Assembly (NCBI GenBank): GCA_021793875.1
Contig: JAJYRX010000076.1
Location: 1-7,248, forward strand
Origin: Pseudomonadota bacterium
Lineage (GTDB): Bacteria; Pseudomonadota; Gammaproteobacteria; Burkholderiales; Burkholderiaceae_B
DNA: 7,248 nt
Reading direction: 5' to 3'
Under the pieces are notes generated by a model. That model was not told the DNA's origin. It was given only the letters and a program-made list of their open reading frames with translations, and did no database searches. Made by a program: the position numbers and the translations under genes. Of the stretch, positions 1 through 6,981 are shown in pieces; within the stretch, counting starts at the first letter, position 1, and each line of letters starts with the position of its first letter.

Positions 1-243
1 CAGGCTGATAACTACGTGCCTGAATTTGCAAAGGCTGTGGAAAACCAGAAAAAAGGTGAGCTATCTGATAAACCGGTTAAATCTCAATTCGGGTGGCATA
101 TTGTTCAGGTAGACGACAGCCGTGATCTAGAGTTTCCTGAATTAGACGCAGTAAAGCCTCAAATCACAGAAATGCTACGCCAGAAAAAGCTGTCTGACTT
201 CCAGAATGAGCTTATGGAAAAAGCTGATGTAAAAGAACAATAA
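1..243 (+). CDS. Peptidyl-prolyl cis-trans isomerase, parvulin (PpiC/PrsA) type, C-terminal part only
   Basis: Parvulin-type isomerases speed cis-trans isomerisation of peptide bonds before proline; this family mostly acts on exported proteins in the periplasm. The reading frame is open from base 1 and gives 80 codons to a TAA at 241-243. Residues 5-15 (YVPEFAKAVEN) and 25-37 (PVKSQFGWHIVQV) match the end of a parvulin domain: the helix before the last strands, then the conserved Gly-Trp-His-Ile strand with the active-site-region histidine at visible residue 33. A charged helical tail of about 40 residues follows, ending VKEQ, as in Burkholderiales homologues that I recall. The GTG at 16 is internal, since the conserved sequence continues upstream of it. 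The signal peptide and N-terminal half lie outside the window, so the exact member (PpiC, PrsA-like or SurA-like) cannot be fixed. The gene converges on ligA with a 3-bp gap. Confidence 0.88.
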   Translation, partial: QADNYVPEFAKAVENQKKGELSDKPVKSQFGWHIVQVDDSRDLEFPELDAVKPQITEMLRQKKLSDFQNELMEKADVKEQ

Positions 244-246
244 GCT

Positions 247-2283
247 TTACATACCTAGCATTTTACGCAGGTCATCTTCATTTATGACCTGCACATTTAG
301 TTCATGGGCGCGTGTAAGCTTGCTACCCGCCTCTGAACCAGCTACTAAGAACGAAGTTTTCCTGGATACCGAGCTAGTCACCTTACCCCCAGCTGCCTTT
401 ATGTGTTGGCTGGCCTCGTCTCTGCTCCAATTCGGTAGTGTACCGGTAAGAACAAAGGTGTAGTCTCTCAATGGTAAGTCGTTAGAGCGCAACGGTTTTT
501 CTTCGTTCTGCGGTTTAACGCCAACACTTAAAAGGTTTTCTAAAACTTCACAATTGTGTGGTTCAGCAAAAAAACGAGCTACCGATGCTGCCACAGCAGG
601 ACCAACATCTGGAATAGCCAACAAGTCGTCAAGTTCAGCCTTTGATACCGCCTCTAGACTGCCAAAATGAGTGGCCAAAGCCTGAGCTGTTGTTTCACCA
701 ACGTGACGTATGCCTAAAGCGTACAGAAGCCTGCCCAAAGTAGGGTTTTTAGCAGCTTCTAGAGCATTTACAACATTTTGCGCAGACTTCTTGCCCATAC
801 GTTCTAATGCTGAAAGTTCAAGAACGGTAAGCGTGAACAAGTCTGCTACTGTTTTCACGCGACCTGAATCTACCAATTGGTTAACTAGCTTTTCGCCAAG
901 ACCATCTATATTGAGCGCCTTGCGACTAACTGCATGTATTATAGTTTGACGACGTTGCGCAGGGCAGAAGAGCCCTCCGGTACATCGAGCGACGGCCTCA
1001 TCTTCGGGACGTTCAATGGCAGAGCCACACTCAGGACAACGACTAGGCATAATAAACTTGCGTGCATTTTTAGGCCTTAAGTCTATTATTGGTGCTACAA
1101 CTTCTGGAATTACGTCACCTGCCCTACGAACAACAACTGTATCACCTATAAGTATATTTTTACGTATAACCTCATCTTCGTTATGCAGTGTGGCATTGGT
1201 TACAGTAACACCACCTACAAAAACGGGCTCTAGACGTGCTACTGGTGTTATGGCTCCGGTACGCCCAACCTGCACATTAATGTCTAACAACAGAGTTGTT
1301 TCTTCCTGGGCTGGATACTTGTGAGCCAAGGCGAAACGAGGCGCTCTGGAGACATACCCTAGAAGCTCTTGAGCTGCCAGAGAATTAACTTTGTAGACTA
1401 CGCCATCTATTTCAAAGTTCAAGTTTGGCCGGTTAGAGCCGGCATAGTTATAGAAATCTATTAAACCCTTAACACCGGTTACTATTTTGCGCCCCGGGCT
1501 TACCGGCACTCCAAGCTTTGAAAGATAATCGAGCATTTGTGCATGCGTTTGGGGTAATGTGGCATGGCTAATTTGCCCCCAGCCATATGCATAAAACCTA
1601 AGAGGCCTAGAGGCCGTAACAGACGGCTCTAACTGCCTTAGACTGCCAGCAGCAGCATTTCTAGGGTTAACAAAAGGTTTTTCACCACGCTTTACTTGCT
1701 GTTCGTTAAGTTGTTCAAAGTCACTACGGTTTATAAGAACCTCACCACGTATTTCTATTAAGTCAGGATATGGTTCTTGAAGCTTTAATGGTACAGACCG
1801 TAAAGTTCGTATATTTGCGGTTATATCTTCCCCGGTACGTCCGTCTCCACGCGTGGCCGCCTGCACTAAAGAACCGTTTTCATACCTTATATTTACCGCT
1901 AAACCATCAAGCTTGTATTCCGCCTGGTACACAACCTCATCTGTATTGTTTAGCATTCCGGCGCCTAACAACAAATCACGTACTCTTTTATCGAATGCTT
2001 GCACTTCGTCTTCAGCAAATGCATTAGACAAAGAAAGCATTGGCACCCCATGCGACACGCTCTGAAAGGCATTAGATGGTTGTGCACCTACTCGTTGGGT
2101 AGGTGAGTCAGAACTAACAAGATGAGGATATTGTTGCTCTAGCTCTTCCAGCTCGCGCAATAAGGCGTCATATTTTGCATCGGATACTGTTGGTGCATCA
2201 GCCACATAATAGTTGTAGTTATGTTGCGCAATTTGCTGATGCAGCTCTTGTACTCGCTGCGCCACCTTACTTGGTTCAGACAT
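247..2283 (-). CDS. ligA: NAD+-dependent DNA ligase LigA
   Basis: LigA seals 3'-OH/5'-phosphate nicks in duplex DNA using NAD+, joining Okazaki fragments and finishing repair; it is the essential replicative ligase of bacteria. The 678 residues match the family's usual length and show every domain. Domain Ia, which binds NMN, holds Y25, D35, Y38 and D39; the position of E. coli His23 is Tyr26, a common natural variant as I recall. The nucleotidyltransferase domain has the adenylated lysine K124 in KLDG, then TRGDG (144-148), R208 in NPRNAAAGSLRQL, and K298 in DGVVYKVN. An OB fold follows near 338-400. The zinc finger has C416, C419, C434 and C440. Four helix-hairpin-helix units span about 455-572, and a BRCT domain with the TGTL motif closes the protein (about 600-678). 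The ATG start aligns with the family N-terminus. It is preceded by AGGATGG at 2294-2300, a rather distant Shine-Dalgarno. It is the last gene of the smc-zipA-ligA run. Confidence 0.98.
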   Translation of the reverse strand: MSEPSKVAQRVQELHQQIAQHNYNYYVADAPTVSDAKYDALLRELEELEQQYPHLVSSDSPTQRVGAQPSNAFQSVSHGVPMLSLSNAFAEDEVQAFDKRVRDLLLGAGMLNNTDEVVYQAEYKLDGLAVNIRYENGSLVQAATRGDGRTGEDITANIRTLRSVPLKLQEPYPDLIEIRGEVLINRSDFEQLNEQQVKRGEKPFVNPRNAAAGSLRQLEPSVTASRPLRFYAYGWGQISHATLPQTHAQMLDYLSKLGVPVSPGRKIVTGVKGLIDFYNYAGSNRPNLNFEIDGVVYKVNSLAAQELLGYVSRAPRFALAHKYPAQEETTLLLDINVQVGRTGAITPVARLEPVFVGGVTVTNATLHNEDEVIRKNILIGDTVVVRRAGDVIPEVVAPIIDLRPKNARKFIMPSRCPECGSAIERPEDEAVARCTGGLFCPAQRRQTIIHAVSRKALNIDGLGEKLVNQLVDSGRVKTVADLFTLTVLELSALERMGKKSAQNVVNALEAAKNPTLGRLLYALGIRHVGETTAQALATHFGSLEAVSKAELDDLLAIPDVGPAVAASVARFFAEPHNCEVLENLLSVGVKPQNEEKPLRSNDLPLRDYTFVLTGTLPNWSRDEASQHIKAAGGKVTSSVSRKTSFLVAGSEAGSKLTRAHELNVQVINEDDLRKMLGM
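267..292. other. Perfect 9-bp inverted repeat (hairpin) at the convergent 3' ends
   Basis: The arms GCAGGTCAT (267-275) and ATGACCTGC (284-292) are exact reverse complements with an 8-base loop. The repeat lies inside the last codons of ligA and 23 bases past the parvulin stop. It could form an RNA hairpin in either transcript and protect or define a 3' end. Neither side has the T-run of a canonical intrinsic terminator, so I do not call it one. The inverted repeat itself is certain; its role is inference and it may be a chance product of the ligA coding sequence. Confidence 0.4.
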
Positions 2284-2293
2284 TATTTTTTTA

Positions 2294-2300
2294 CCATCCT
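2294..2300 (-). promoter_or_regulatory. Probable ribosome binding site of ligA (AGGATGG)
   Basis: Read on the minus strand, AGGATGG is the only purine-rich, Shine-Dalgarno-like element in the 26-bp zipA-ligA spacer. About 10 bases, mostly an A7 run, separate its end from the ATG, which is longer than optimal. The distance suggests modest initiation, perhaps helped by ribosomes leaving the zipA stop at 2310. Confidence 0.45.
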
Positions 2301-2309
2301 AACGGTGTA

Positions 2310-3332
2310 CTAGGAAAAAATACGGGCTGCACGGCTACCCCCTGCCGTGAAACCAGCCTCTTCAAGGCGCTGATATATAGTGTACAACTGCTCGTCAATT
2401 GCCGAATCAGTGTGTTCTGGAAGTGGCCTTCCCTGATCATCGAGGACTTGCGCGTCGAGCCTATGGGCCAGGTCTCGTGCCAAGCCAGCCATACGTGTAA
2501 ATGCCTGATTATCGGCAGGGCTATTTGGAAGATCTAGTACCAGGTCGAGGCGCTCTACCTGGCTGGAGTTAAATTCTTGTATTGGTTTACCATTAAACCA
2601 AGCCGTAAAGTATGAAACCCCTTCTTCATTTGCATAAGCTAAATGAGAGCTCTTACGGCTGAAACCGCTATTTATAAGCACCTCTGTCACTGACTCGGTA
2701 GAAGAAGATTGGGGCAACTGCAATACAACTCCAACCTGCGCATCTAGGCTGGCACAAAACTCATCAAGCACCTGAGCCTTCTGAACCACATCTTGATATT
2801 CGGGACCTTCTAGCTCGCCGTCAAATCGGTTGGCAATTTCTTGAGCAAAAGACCAGAGCGTAGACCAATCGATATCTGTTAGAGGGCCGCTACGGTTGGC
2901 AAGTAACACAGCCAACTGCAACGACGAATAACTTTCACCAGCACGTAGCCTTGAACGGTGCCCACCATCACTGCTTTCGGCGAACATGCGTACCGGCTTT
3001 GAGCTGCAATCGGGAATTGATGACAAGGCATCGGCCAACTGAACACTTTCAACTGGATCGGCAAAAGAAATATCTATTACTGCCTCTATAGCAGAGTCCA
3101 CTTCTTCAGAATCATCTTCACCAGGGCTTAAGGGCTCATCTAAAACCAACGACTGTATTCCAGGCTCGCGTCTTACAGCCCCAGAACCTGTCATTAAGGG
3201 ATCGGCTTCTTGTTCGGGGAAATGCTCCTGCATTTTTTTCAGCAACCGGCGATCTTGCCACCAGTTAAACAAAAACACGGCAATTATCAGGATAATGCCT
3301 ATTAAAATTAAACCAATTTGCAAATCGCTCAT
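2310..3332 (-). CDS. zipA: Cell division protein ZipA
   Basis: ZipA is an inner-membrane divisome protein that anchors and bundles FtsZ at midcell through its cytoplasmic C-terminal domain. The 340-residue product starts MSDLQIGLI and has one hydrophobic membrane helix at about residues 5-23. The basic cluster WWQDRRLLKK (24-33) follows, giving the N-out/C-in topology typical of ZipA. Residues 38-85 form a short linker rich in Asp, Glu and Ser in place of the long Pro/Gln-rich linker of E. coli ZipA. The FtsZ-binding region lies roughly at 200-335; VLDDQGRPL (296-304) recalls the conserved VLDDQ segment of E. coli ZipA. The ending ARIFS and the region around 85-200 resemble Burkholderiales ZipA as I recall it. 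The ATG at 3330-3332 is preceded by GGGG (3339-3342) six bases upstream. The gene lies 44 bp after smc and 26 bp before ligA; this order, recalled from other beta- and gammaproteobacteria, supports the call. Confidence 0.92.
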   Translation of the reverse strand: MSDLQIGLILIGIILIIAVFLFNWWQDRRLLKKMQEHFPEQEADPLMTGSGAVRREPGIQSLVLDEPLSPGEDDSEEVDSAIEAVIDISFADPVESVQLADALSSIPDCSSKPVRMFAESSDGGHRSRLRAGESYSSLQLAVLLANRSGPLTDIDWSTLWSFAQEIANRFDGELEGPEYQDVVQKAQVLDEFCASLDAQVGVVLQLPQSSSTESVTEVLINSGFSRKSSHLAYANEEGVSYFTAWFNGKPIQEFNSSQVERLDLVLDLPNSPADNQAFTRMAGLARDLAHRLDAQVLDDQGRPLPEHTDSAIDEQLYTIYQRLEEAGFTAGGSRAARIFS

Positions 3333-3338
3333 ATACCG

Positions 3339-3342
3339 CCCC
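3339..3342 (-). promoter_or_regulatory. Probable ribosome binding site of zipA (GGGG)
   Basis: On the minus strand the GGGG core (within CGGGGCGG) stands six bases before the zipA ATG, a good distance for anti-Shine-Dalgarno pairing. It supports the start at MSDLQIGLI, which also fits the family N-terminus with its immediate membrane helix. Confidence 0.5.
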
Positions 3343-3376
3343 GTTTTAATTCCTTTTAAGTTAAGACATTTTATTA

Positions 3377-6300
3377 TTATCCGGCCATTTGCATTGCTGC
3401 ATCTAAGTCTACTGCAACAATACGAGACACGCCTTGCTCTTGCATGGTTACACCAATAAGTTGCTGAGCCATATTCATAGCAATTTTATTATGAGTAACG
3501 AAAATAAACTGAGTTTGATCTGACATGGAGCTTACAAGCCTTGCGTAACGGTCGGTATTAGCATCGTCTAGTGGTGCATCTACCTCGTCAAGAAGGCAGA
3601 ATGGTGCAGGGTTTAACTTAAACAATGCAAATATGAGCGCTATGGCAGTAAGTGCCTTTTCGCCCCCAGACAAAAGTTGTATTGTACTGTTTCGTTTACC
3701 AGGAGGTTGCGCCATTACCTGAACCCCCGCATCGAGAATTTCTTCTCCTGTCATAGTAAGGTGAGCTTCACCGCCACCAAACAATTTTGGAAACAGTTCA
3801 CCAAAAAAACCATTGGCCTTATCAAAGGTATCTTGTAGTAACGAACGTGTTTCCCGGTCAATTTGCCTTATGGCGTCTTCCAGCGTGTTTATTGCCTTGC
3901 TTAAATCTTCATACTGAGAGCTCATAAAGGCATGTCGCTCTTGAGCAGCCTTTAACTCGTCCAAAGCCGCTAGGTTTACCGGACCCAAACTATCAATTTG
4001 TATGTTTATGCGCTTTACCTGAGACTGTAACCACTCTGGCTTATGCCACTGCTCAGGTGCATCTTGTAAAAACTTTTCTAGATCAGGAATATTTGCATTG
4101 TCATTTTTGAGCTGCTCTTTAAGTTGCTCTACCGACAATCTACTTGCGTGCTCTTTAAGTTGCAGATCAGTAATGGCAGATCGTGCAGGCTCAGCATCGC
4201 GCTCCAGCTCTAACCTTTTTTCATCTGCCTCACGTAACAACGCAGCCGCGTTATCCTGCCCTACACGTGCCGCGTTAAGGTTTTCCTCGTGTTTTAATCG
4301 AGCTTCTATTGCCTCTTGCAAAGACTGCGTAAGAGCAGCCTCATCTATCTCAAAAAGCTCTCCCTGCAACCTTTCTAGTTCAGACTCCGATTCACGCTTC
4401 TGTGTGGTAGCAAGTTCCAAAGCCCGGTTTAGCTCGACAAGCCTAGTGTCTAAAGCTTTGATTTCTGTACTAACCTCGTGCATCTTGCGCTCTATTCCAC
4501 GAGTTGTATTTTGGTGTTCTTGAGCTTGCTGGAAAAGACTATCAACCACTGAGTTTGCGCGCTGTAGTTCTTCTTGATGCCGTTCGCGCTGGTATTGAAG
4601 GTCATTTATCTTGGCTAACGAGTCATCAATAGACTGAGTAAGCTCTAACTTTTCTTGTTTTAACTCGGAGATATCACGTTTTATACGCTCATCGGCATCT
4701 TGAGCTTGCAACAGCTGCTGTTGTAGGCGAGTAATTTTTATATGTTGTTCATGTACCGTACTGGTAAGGTCAGATACATTTTTGCGTTCGGCCTTAAGCA
4801 TGTAGCTAATAGAATCAGCATGCGCACGTGCATTTTCTAGCGTATTAAGAAAGCTATTTACATGTAGTTTCTGGGCTTTTATTTGTTTTTCTAAATTATT
4901 AATTTCAGCCTGACGCGCAATAAGACCCGCCTGCTCGGTTTCAGATGCATAAAACCTGACACTATGCGAATCGACCATATGCCCCTGTGGTAACACTAGT
5001 ACTGCATTTGCCGTAAGATAAGGCTGCAGCTGTAACGCCTCATTCATGCTATTACACGCATAAACGTTTTGAAGCCACAAGCCCAGCATTTTATTAACAT
5101 GCGGGACATTACACTTTATTTTGCTAATAAAAGGCTCAGCATTTAACTTTGTCGGCGCGTCTAATGGTACAACAGGTTGAGAATCTAATTGATAAACAGC
5201 TAGCCTAGCCGGTGGATAAGACTGTATATTTGTAATCCAATGGGCAAGGTTATCAACGCCAACAGCAGCTATCCGGTAATCTAAGCATGCTTCTAAAGCC
5301 TTCTCCCAGCCTGCTTCGGTTTGCGCCTGTTGCCATATAGGGCTAGCGTCATTCAGATTGACCTCATCCAACCAACCAGACACACCTTCTGGCTGTTGCA
5401 CGCTGTTTTGCAGCTCGGATAGAGCCGTGTATTGAGCTTGGATAGTAGCAAGCTCAGTACGTGCGCTGTTAAGCTGCTCTTGTGCAGAAACAAGCTTAGA
5501 TTCTGCTTCTGCTTGGTTAATTTCATGTTGAGCCAAGAGATCACGTGCTTTTTCAAGATTATCTTGAGTATGACTATGCTGTGCTTGCAACTTATCTAAA
5601 CAGTGGGAGTTTGGCCTTTCTAGCTGTAGAAGCGACTGCTCCAGACGCTCTATTCTAGTATCAACAACCTGCAGGCGCTGCTGTGCCGTACTTACAGATT
5701 GCTGCATAACCGCTAGCTGCTGGTCGGTTTCTGACATACTAGAACGTATGTTGTCACGCTTTCTAGTTTGCATGGAAAGGTCGTTTTCTATGTCGGGCAA
5801 CCCGGAACTAGCAACTTCTATACGTGCCTCAAGCTCGTCAGACTGCTCTAGAAGCTGTTCCCGCTGGTCTTGAAGCTGTTGAATTTGGTCATTGCTGTGA
5901 GCGATTTGATCTTGCCATTGCTGTGACTGCTGCTGCAATTGCCCTTTACGTTGCACCATGCGATGACGCGATTCATTTAAATGCCGCAGCTCTGTTTCTA
6001 GCCTACTGACTTGTGCTCCGGCCTCGTAAAGGTTGCCTTGTATTTTGTGTAGCTGGTTTGCAGCATCGTAGTGAGCTTGACGTAATTCTTCAACCTTTGC
6101 TTCTTGGGAGCGCAAAGCAGCAATATTAGACTCTAGCTGATTTTGAGCCTGCTCTATTGACTGTGCAAGCTTTAATTGTTTTTCCTTAGCATGCTGCATG
6201 GAAACAAACCATGCCATATGCTGTTTTTTACGGCTTTCGTCTTTAAGAGCCTGAAACCTGGAAGCGACTTCCGCCTGTACCTCAAGCTTCTCTAGCTGCT

Positions 6301-6907
6301 TATTAAGCTCGCGCAGAATATCTTCCACGCGCACAAGGTTTTCACGTGTATCGCGTAAACGGTTGCCTGTTTCACGGCGCCGCTCTTTATAACGGGTAAC
6401 ACCGGCTGCCTCTTCAAGATATACTCTTAGTTCTTCCGGACGAGCTTCTATTAGCCGGTTTACCATGCCTTGGCCTATTATTGCGTAGCCACGTGCACCT
6501 AAACCGGTACCTAAAAATATATCGTATACGTCACGACGGCGTACTACCTGATTATTTATAAAATAGCTGCTGTTACCGTCTCGGGTAAGAACACGTTTAA
6601 CTGAAATTTCTGCATATGAAGACCATTGACCAGCCGCACGCCCCTCTGAATTATCGAACACCAGCTCAACCGATGCCCTGCCAGCCGGCTTGCGCTGACC
6701 CGAACCATTAAATATTACATCTTGCATGGATTCACCACGCAGCTCTGACGCACGGCTTTCACCCATAACCCAACGTACGGCATCGATTATGTTTGACTTG
6801 CCGCAACCGTTGGGCCCAACCACACCTACCAGATCACCTGGTGTAGGTATTACTATTGGGTCTGCAAAAGACTTAAACCCGGCCAGTTTTAATTGTGTAA
6901 GACGCAC
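3377..6907 (-). CDS. smc: Chromosome partition protein SMC
   Basis: SMC is the ATPase of the bacterial condensin SMC-ScpAB. It forms V- or ring-shaped dimers that extrude DNA loops and align chromosome arms for segregation. The 1176 residues are the normal family length. The N-terminal head has Walker A GPNGCGKS (31-38, K37), RASELRGES (52-60) and the Q-loop region around GYAIIGQG (140-147). A Gln/Glu/Leu-rich coiled coil runs from about 170 to 505, the hinge from about 508 to 665, and the returning coil to about 1020. The C-terminal head has signature LLSGGEK (1078-1084), Walker B CLLDEVD with D1107 and catalytic E1108, the D-loop PLDDAN (1112-1117) and switch H1139. All ATPase residues are intact. 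The start is GTG at 6907-6905: the product MRLTQLKLAGFKSF fits the family N-terminus, and no ATG, GTG or TTG lies between it and the upstream in-frame stop. No Shine-Dalgarno is visible. It is the first gene of the cluster. Confidence 0.98.
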   Translation of the reverse strand: MRLTQLKLAGFKSFADPIVIPTPGDLVGVVGPNGCGKSNIIDAVRWVMGESRASELRGESMQDVIFNGSGQRKPAGRASVELVFDNSEGRAAGQWSSYAEISVKRVLTRDGNSSYFINNQVVRRRDVYDIFLGTGLGARGYAIIGQGMVNRLIEARPEELRVYLEEAAGVTRYKERRRETGNRLRDTRENLVRVEDILRELNKQLEKLEVQAEVASRFQALKDESRKKQHMAWFVSMQHAKEKQLKLAQSIEQAQNQLESNIAALRSQEAKVEELRQAHYDAANQLHKIQGNLYEAGAQVSRLETELRHLNESRHRMVQRKGQLQQQSQQWQDQIAHSNDQIQQLQDQREQLLEQSDELEARIEVASSGLPDIENDLSMQTRKRDNIRSSMSETDQQLAVMQQSVSTAQQRLQVVDTRIERLEQSLLQLERPNSHCLDKLQAQHSHTQDNLEKARDLLAQHEINQAEAESKLVSAQEQLNSARTELATIQAQYTALSELQNSVQQPEGVSGWLDEVNLNDASPIWQQAQTEAGWEKALEACLDYRIAAVGVDNLAHWITNIQSYPPARLAVYQLDSQPVVPLDAPTKLNAEPFISKIKCNVPHVNKMLGLWLQNVYACNSMNEALQLQPYLTANAVLVLPQGHMVDSHSVRFYASETEQAGLIARQAEINNLEKQIKAQKLHVNSFLNTLENARAHADSISYMLKAERKNVSDLTSTVHEQHIKITRLQQQLLQAQDADERIKRDISELKQEKLELTQSIDDSLAKINDLQYQRERHQEELQRANSVVDSLFQQAQEHQNTTRGIERKMHEVSTEIKALDTRLVELNRALELATTQKRESESELERLQGELFEIDEAALTQSLQEAIEARLKHEENLNAARVGQDNAAALLREADEKRLELERDAEPARSAITDLQLKEHASRLSVEQLKEQLKNDNANIPDLEKFLQDAPEQWHKPEWLQSQVKRINIQIDSLGPVNLAALDELKAAQERHAFMSSQYEDLSKAINTLEDAIRQIDRETRSLLQDTFDKANGFFGELFPKLFGGGEAHLTMTGEEILDAGVQVMAQPPGKRNSTIQLLSGGEKALTAIALIFALFKLNPAPFCLLDEVDAPLDDANTDRYARLVSSMSDQTQFIFVTHNKIAMNMAQQLIGVTMQEQGVSRIVAVDLDAAMQMAG

Positions 6908-6920
6908 AGAGTTGTATAAA
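6893..6920 (+). promoter_or_regulatory. Candidate lplT promoter
   Basis: A -10-like TATAAA (6915-6920, one mismatch to TATAAT) lies 16 bases after TTGTGT (6893-6898), which keeps only the TTG of a -35 box. Transcription would begin near 6927, giving an untranslated leader of about 55 bases. TATGAT at 6946-6951 is an alternative -10 box but has no recognisable -35 at 15-19 bases. Both are weak matches in an AT-rich spacer, so the exact element is uncertain; some rightward promoter must lie in or next to this spacer. Confidence 0.3.
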
Positions 6921-6941
6921 TCGTATAGTTAAACACTACAA
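6913..6941 (-). promoter_or_regulatory. Candidate smc-zipA-ligA promoter, next to the GTG start
   Basis: Read leftward, TTGTAG (6941-6936) and TATACA (6918-6913) are spaced by exactly 17 bases. They match the sigma-70 consensus at 3 of 6 and 4 of 6 positions. The expected transcription start, seven bases past the -10 box, falls at about 6906, on the smc GTG codon itself (6907-6905), which would give a leaderless mRNA. The -10 box overlaps the candidate rightward -10 of lplT on the other strand. The alignment is suggestive, but the hexamers are weak and the region is AT-rich. Confidence 0.3.
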
Positions 6942-6970
6942 CAGCTATGATAACGCACCAAACTTGTATT

Positions 6971-6976
6971 AAGGAG
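6971..6976 (+). promoter_or_regulatory. Ribosome binding site that fixes the TTG start of lplT
   Basis: AAGGAG, a strong Shine-Dalgarno match, is followed after five bases by TTG at 6982-6984. An in-frame TAA at 6970-6972 rules out any longer product, and the first in-frame ATG is codon 9, inside the first membrane helix. The TTG is therefore the start. Confidence 0.8.
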
Positions 6977-6981
6977 TAGCA

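Noticed and set aside
227..252. Inverted repeat ATGTAAA / TTTACAT as a terminator at the parvulin stop
   Set aside because: The stem is 7 bp and AT-rich with a 12-base loop and no following T-run, so it is too weak to call a terminator.
2282..2297. Four-codon minicistron ATG GTA AAA AAA TAA just upstream of ligA, its stop overlapping the ligA ATG (TAATG)
   Set aside because: The overlap would suit translational coupling, but the ATG lies inside the likely ribosome binding site of ligA and has no binding site of its own; a four-codon frame is expected by chance.
2175..2537. Open frame of 120 codons on the plus strand across the zipA-ligA junction
   Set aside because: It is antisense to two well-supported genes, has no recognisable domain, and its composition looks like a shadow frame.
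4098..4523. Open frame of 141 codons on the plus strand inside smc, very rich in Ser and Cys
   Set aside because: It is the antisense of the smc coiled coil: Glu, Gln, Leu and Ala codons read backward give Ser/Cys/Phe-rich strings. It has no family likeness and no ribosome binding evidence.
5353..5556. Minus-strand open frame of 67 codons overlapping smc in another frame
   Set aside because: It lies within the smc coiled-coil and hinge coding sequence, which is intact and conserved through this region; there is no sign of a frameshift or a nested gene.
6726..6932. Plus-strand open frame of 68 codons opposite the smc start, reaching into the divergent spacer
   Set aside because: It is antisense to the conserved Walker A region of smc, whose codon constraint explains its openness; no homologous feature is seen.
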